From NCBI GenBank assembly GCA_002256345.1, contig NKIY01000003.1:124001-188000 (forward strand): 64,000 nt of DNA. The letters run 5' to 3'. The position numbers were made by a program, and so were the translations under genes. The notes under the pieces were generated by a model that saw only the letters and a list, made by a program, of their open reading frames with translations, was not told the DNA's origin and searched no databases. Shown here one piece after another: positions 61,843-64,000 of this stretch. Every line of letters starts with the position of its first letter. Within the stretch, counting starts at the first letter, position 1. The DNA comes from Bradyrhizobiaceae bacterium PARB1. Its GTDB lineage: Bacteria; Pseudomonadota; Alphaproteobacteria; Rhizobiales; Xanthobacteraceae.

Positions 61843-62247
61843 TTACTTCACGAGAGGTTTGGTGGCGAGACCGACCTGCGAAAGGCCGATGCGGCCGAGC
61901 AGATCGAGGACGTCCATCACGCTTTGGTACTGGGTCTGCGCGTCGCCGCGCAGAACGACGGGAAATTCGGGCGTCAGCGCCTTCTGCTGCACCAGACGCT
62001 GCTCCAGTTCGGGCAGCGTGACCGGAATGGTGTCGAGGAAGATCTTGCCGTCATTGGAGACGGTGATCGCCTTCGTGGTCGGCGTCGCGAGGCTCGGAGC
62101 GGCGGAGGCCTTGGGCAGATTGACTTTCTGCCCTTGCACCGTCGCCGTCGTCATCACGATGAAGATGATCAGCAGCACGTAGGCGAGGTCCAACATCGGC
62201 GTGATGTTGATATCGTCATACGGCTTGTTCTTGGCCTGGAGCTGCAT
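61843..62247 (-). CDS. exbD: ExbD/TolR-type proton-channel subunit
   Basis: The 134-residue protein has a cytoplasmic start (KNKPYDDINITPMLDLAYVL), one membrane helix with the functional Asp in MLDLAYVLLIIFIVMTTATV, and a periplasmic domain including DGKIFLDTIPVTLPELEQRL. The Asp is the proton-carrying residue of ExbD/TolR/MotB-type stators. It starts five bases after the ExbB-like gene. Confidence 0.93.
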   Translation of the reverse strand: MQLQAKNKPYDDINITPMLDLAYVLLIIFIVMTTATVQGQKVNLPKASAAPSLATPTTKAITVSNDGKIFLDTIPVTLPELEQRLVQQKALTPEFPVVLRGDAQTQYQSVMDVLDLLGRIGLSQVGLATKPLVK

Positions 62248-62252
62248 CGTTG

Positions 62253-64000
62253 TTACTCAGCAGCCTGGCGATGGTCGGCGACCGGCTCGTTGGCATAGAA
62301 TTCGGCCATCTTGGTCACGAACTCGTCGATGAAGACCTGCATGTCGGAGGTCAGTTCGCCGATACGCGTCACCAGATAGTTGTAGGCGAACAGCGCAGGG
62401 ATAGCGACGAACAGGCCGGCGATGGTGGCGACGAGCGCCGCGGCGATACCCGGTGCGATGGCGTTGACGTTGACGTCGCCGCTTTCCGCGATGGCCGCGA
62501 AGGTGATCATGACGCCGACCACGGTGCCGAGCAGGCCGAGGAACGGACCACCCGAGATCGAGATCGTCAGCACCACCATCAACTTGTTGAGACGCTGGCT
62601 CTCCTTGACGAACATGCTGTCGAGCGCTGCGCGGATCGCCGAGATCGAAGCGCCGTTCAGGCGGATCATGTCGCTATTGGCGAAGCGGTGGCTGATCTGC
62701 TCGGCACCGACGTGATAGATGCGGTACAGCGAGGACGCACGGACCACCTGCGCTTCTTCTTCGTCGAGCTTGCTCCCGAGCACAGCGGCATTCTCGTCGG
62801 CTTCGCCACGATCGAGCGCGGTCAGATTGTCGGCCAGCTGGCGGAAGCTCTTCATGAAGCGGTCGTTGGCCTTGGCCTGACGCTTCATATAGCTGACGCG
62901 GTCCCAGGTGACGATCCAGCTGGCGACAGCCATCACCATCAGCAAGGCGATCACGATCCAGCCGTCGATGGTCACTGCCTTCAGGATGATGGCGAAGTGG
63001 CCCGACATCCAGCTGGCGGTCTCTTCATCGTTGCTGAAGGCGATCAGCTTGGCGGGCTCAGTGCCCTGCTCGACCGCAGCGAATTTAATGAAGCCCGGCG
63101 AACGCGCGATCTTGGAGATCTGCAGTTCGTCGATGTCGCCGACGAAACCGGCCATCGCTGCGGCTGCAACAGGGGCAACAGCGGCTTCAGCGGCGGGGGC
63201 GGTTCCGTCGGCGGCAGGAGCTGCGGCATCGGCCGCAGGCGCTGCGGGGGCAGCGGCCGCGGGCGGCGGGGCATCGCCGCCCAGGCGCGCCACACCGGTC
63301 AAGGCAGGGAGCGAGGCATTCAGGGTCGCATAGGGCGCACCGTTCAGATAGACGGTGACGGTGCCGCTGGCGGCGACCACTGCCAGATGATTCCAGGAGT
63401 TGGCGGCAACGGGCGCACCTGCACCGCTGCGCTGCGTGCCGGCGGCATTGCTCACTTCGACGAAGGGCGAGCCGTTGTCGAGACCGATCACCACGCCATT
63501 GGCACCGTCGCGGCGGCTGAACAGCGCCGAATTCGGCACAGCGGCGGCCGGCTTGATCCAGGTCGAGAACGTGAACGGCGCACTGTCAGCCATGCCGAGC
63601 GATGGCGAAGCAGGAAGCGTGACGATGTTACGACCATCGAGACGCAGACCGGTGCCGATCAGCGAGCCGTCAGCCGGCTGCCCCACGCTCTGCGCATTGT
63701 TGGCCCAGACCGAGGCGTCGATCGCCGGCGTGCCGCGCTCGTTGAAGTGATACACCAGCGCGGTGTCGGCATCATAGGTGCCCTTGGAGTCGTTGATCGC
63801 CGCGGCCTTCTTGTTGCCGTAGTAGATCCAGAAATCCGACTTGGCGCCCGGCGCCACATTCGGCACCGAGACCCAGACGAGTGCCTCGCCGAGCAGGGAA
63901 TCCCACTTTTCGACGTGGTGCTTCAGCGGAGTCTTGTCGTCGGTGGCGACGAAGCGCAGATCGCTGCCGTCATCCTTGGCCAGGCTGAAGCGGAAGTTGC
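62253..64000 (-). CDS. exbB: ExbB/TolQ-like channel fused to exported DUF2341/LamG-like domains (5' end beyond window)
   Basis: The visible 581 residues run without a stop to the right edge. The start of the visible part (NFRFSLAKDDGSDLRFVATD, then WVSVPNVAPGAKSDFWIYYG) is DUF2341-like. A LamG/concanavalin-like domain follows (FTFSTWIKPAAAVPNSALFS, NSWNHLAVVAASGTVTVYLN), then about 55 residues of Ala/Pro, then FVGDIDELQISKIARSPGFI closing that domain. The C-terminal part is the MotA/TolQ/ExbB channel with three helices (DGWIVIALLMVMAVASWIVT, GGPFLGLLGTVVGVMITFAA, AALVATIAGLFVAIPALFAY). Ordinary ExbB has no such exported region. The LamG domain suggests the complex binds a glycan or glycoprotein. 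The extreme N-terminus is not seen. Confidence 0.9.
   Translation of the reverse strand, partial: NFRFSLAKDDGSDLRFVATDDKTPLKHHVEKWDSLLGEALVWVSVPNVAPGAKSDFWIYYGNKKAAAINDSKGTYDADTALVYHFNERGTPAIDASVWANNAQSVGQPADGSLIGTGLRLDGRNIVTLPASPSLGMADSAPFTFSTWIKPAAAVPNSALFSRRDGANGVVIGLDNGSPFVEVSNAAGTQRSGAGAPVAANSWNHLAVVAASGTVTVYLNGAPYATLNASLPALTGVARLGGDAPPPAAAAPAAPAADAAAPAADGTAPAAEAAVAPVAAAAMAGFVGDIDELQISKIARSPGFIKFAAVEQGTEPAKLIAFSNDEETASWMSGHFAIILKAVTIDGWIVIALLMVMAVASWIVTWDRVSYMKRQAKANDRFMKSFRQLADNLTALDRGEADENAAVLGSKLDEEEAQVVRASSLYRIYHVGAEQISHRFANSDMIRLNGASISAIRAALDSMFVKESQRLNKLMVVLTISISGGPFLGLLGTVVGVMITFAAIAESGDVNVNAIAPGIAAALVATIAGLFVAIPALFAYNYLVTRIGELTSDMQVFIDEFVTKMAEFYANEPVADHRQAAE

Overview
The window looks like chromosomal DNA of an alphaproteobacterium in the order Hyphomicrobiales, most likely family Nitrobacteraceae (Bradyrhizobium / Rhodopseudomonas / Tardiphaga / Afipia group). 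The grounds are high GC content, CtrA and ChpT cell-cycle proteins, a DUF1134/EipA protein, a bacteriophytochrome with an HWE-type kinase, an EcfG-type stress promoter, and imperfect palindromic intergenic repeats of a kind common in that family. I see no phage, insertion sequence, CRISPR array or rRNA; one tRNA gene is present. The genus call is inference.

Layout. 1-1.3 kb: the 5' end of fliI diverges from ctrA, whose upstream region holds four GANTC methylation sites and CtrA-like boxes. 1.3-4 kb: a phospholipase-D-like protein with a histone-H1-like Lys/Ala tail, then a frameshifted fragment of a glutathionylspermidine-synthase-like gene. 4-9.8 kb: a chemotaxis operon in the order cheA-cheW-cheY-cheB-cheR. 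10-14.5 kb: chpT (the phosphotransferase that feeds CtrA), cysQ, a YHS-domain protein, eipA and a membrane-anchored coiled-coil protein with a CtrA-like box, then tRNA-Val(CAC). 14.7-21.5 kb: small genes, a Crp/Fnr regulator, and a light-sensing block of a bacteriophytochrome kinase-receiver followed by a hybrid PAS kinase.

21.7-40 kb is metabolic and transport DNA. It holds an aldo/keto reductase, a one-component regulator divergent from an aldehyde dehydrogenase, a class I glutamine amidotransferase and a second aldehyde dehydrogenase (three of these promoter regions share a short motif). Next come a nitronate monooxygenase / ABC binding protein / acyl-CoA synthetase operon with a divergent LysR regulator, a TctC-type binding protein and a complete oligopeptide ABC transporter operon. 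40-54 kb is mixed: a small secreted protein behind an EcfG-type promoter, a ThDP enzyme, an L,D-transpeptidase, a DUF2927 protein, a histone-deacetylase-like hydrolase, xseB, a membrane serine hydrolase, dxs, a deoxyribosyltransferase, two RNA methyltransferases, an epoxide-hydrolase-like protein and a PhyH dioxygenase.

54-64 kb, running off the right edge, is the most unusual part. It is a tightly packed run of twelve leftward genes joining an energy-transducing module (an ExbB-like channel fused to a large DUF2341/LamG-like exported domain, ExbD, a cytosolic partner, TonB) to a putative porin, a periplasmic coiled-coil protein, a parvulin chaperone, a YbjN protein, a lytic transglycosylase, a trypsin-like protease and a second, membrane-anchor-free TonB_C-like protein. 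It reads as a dedicated trans-envelope machine of unknown substrate.
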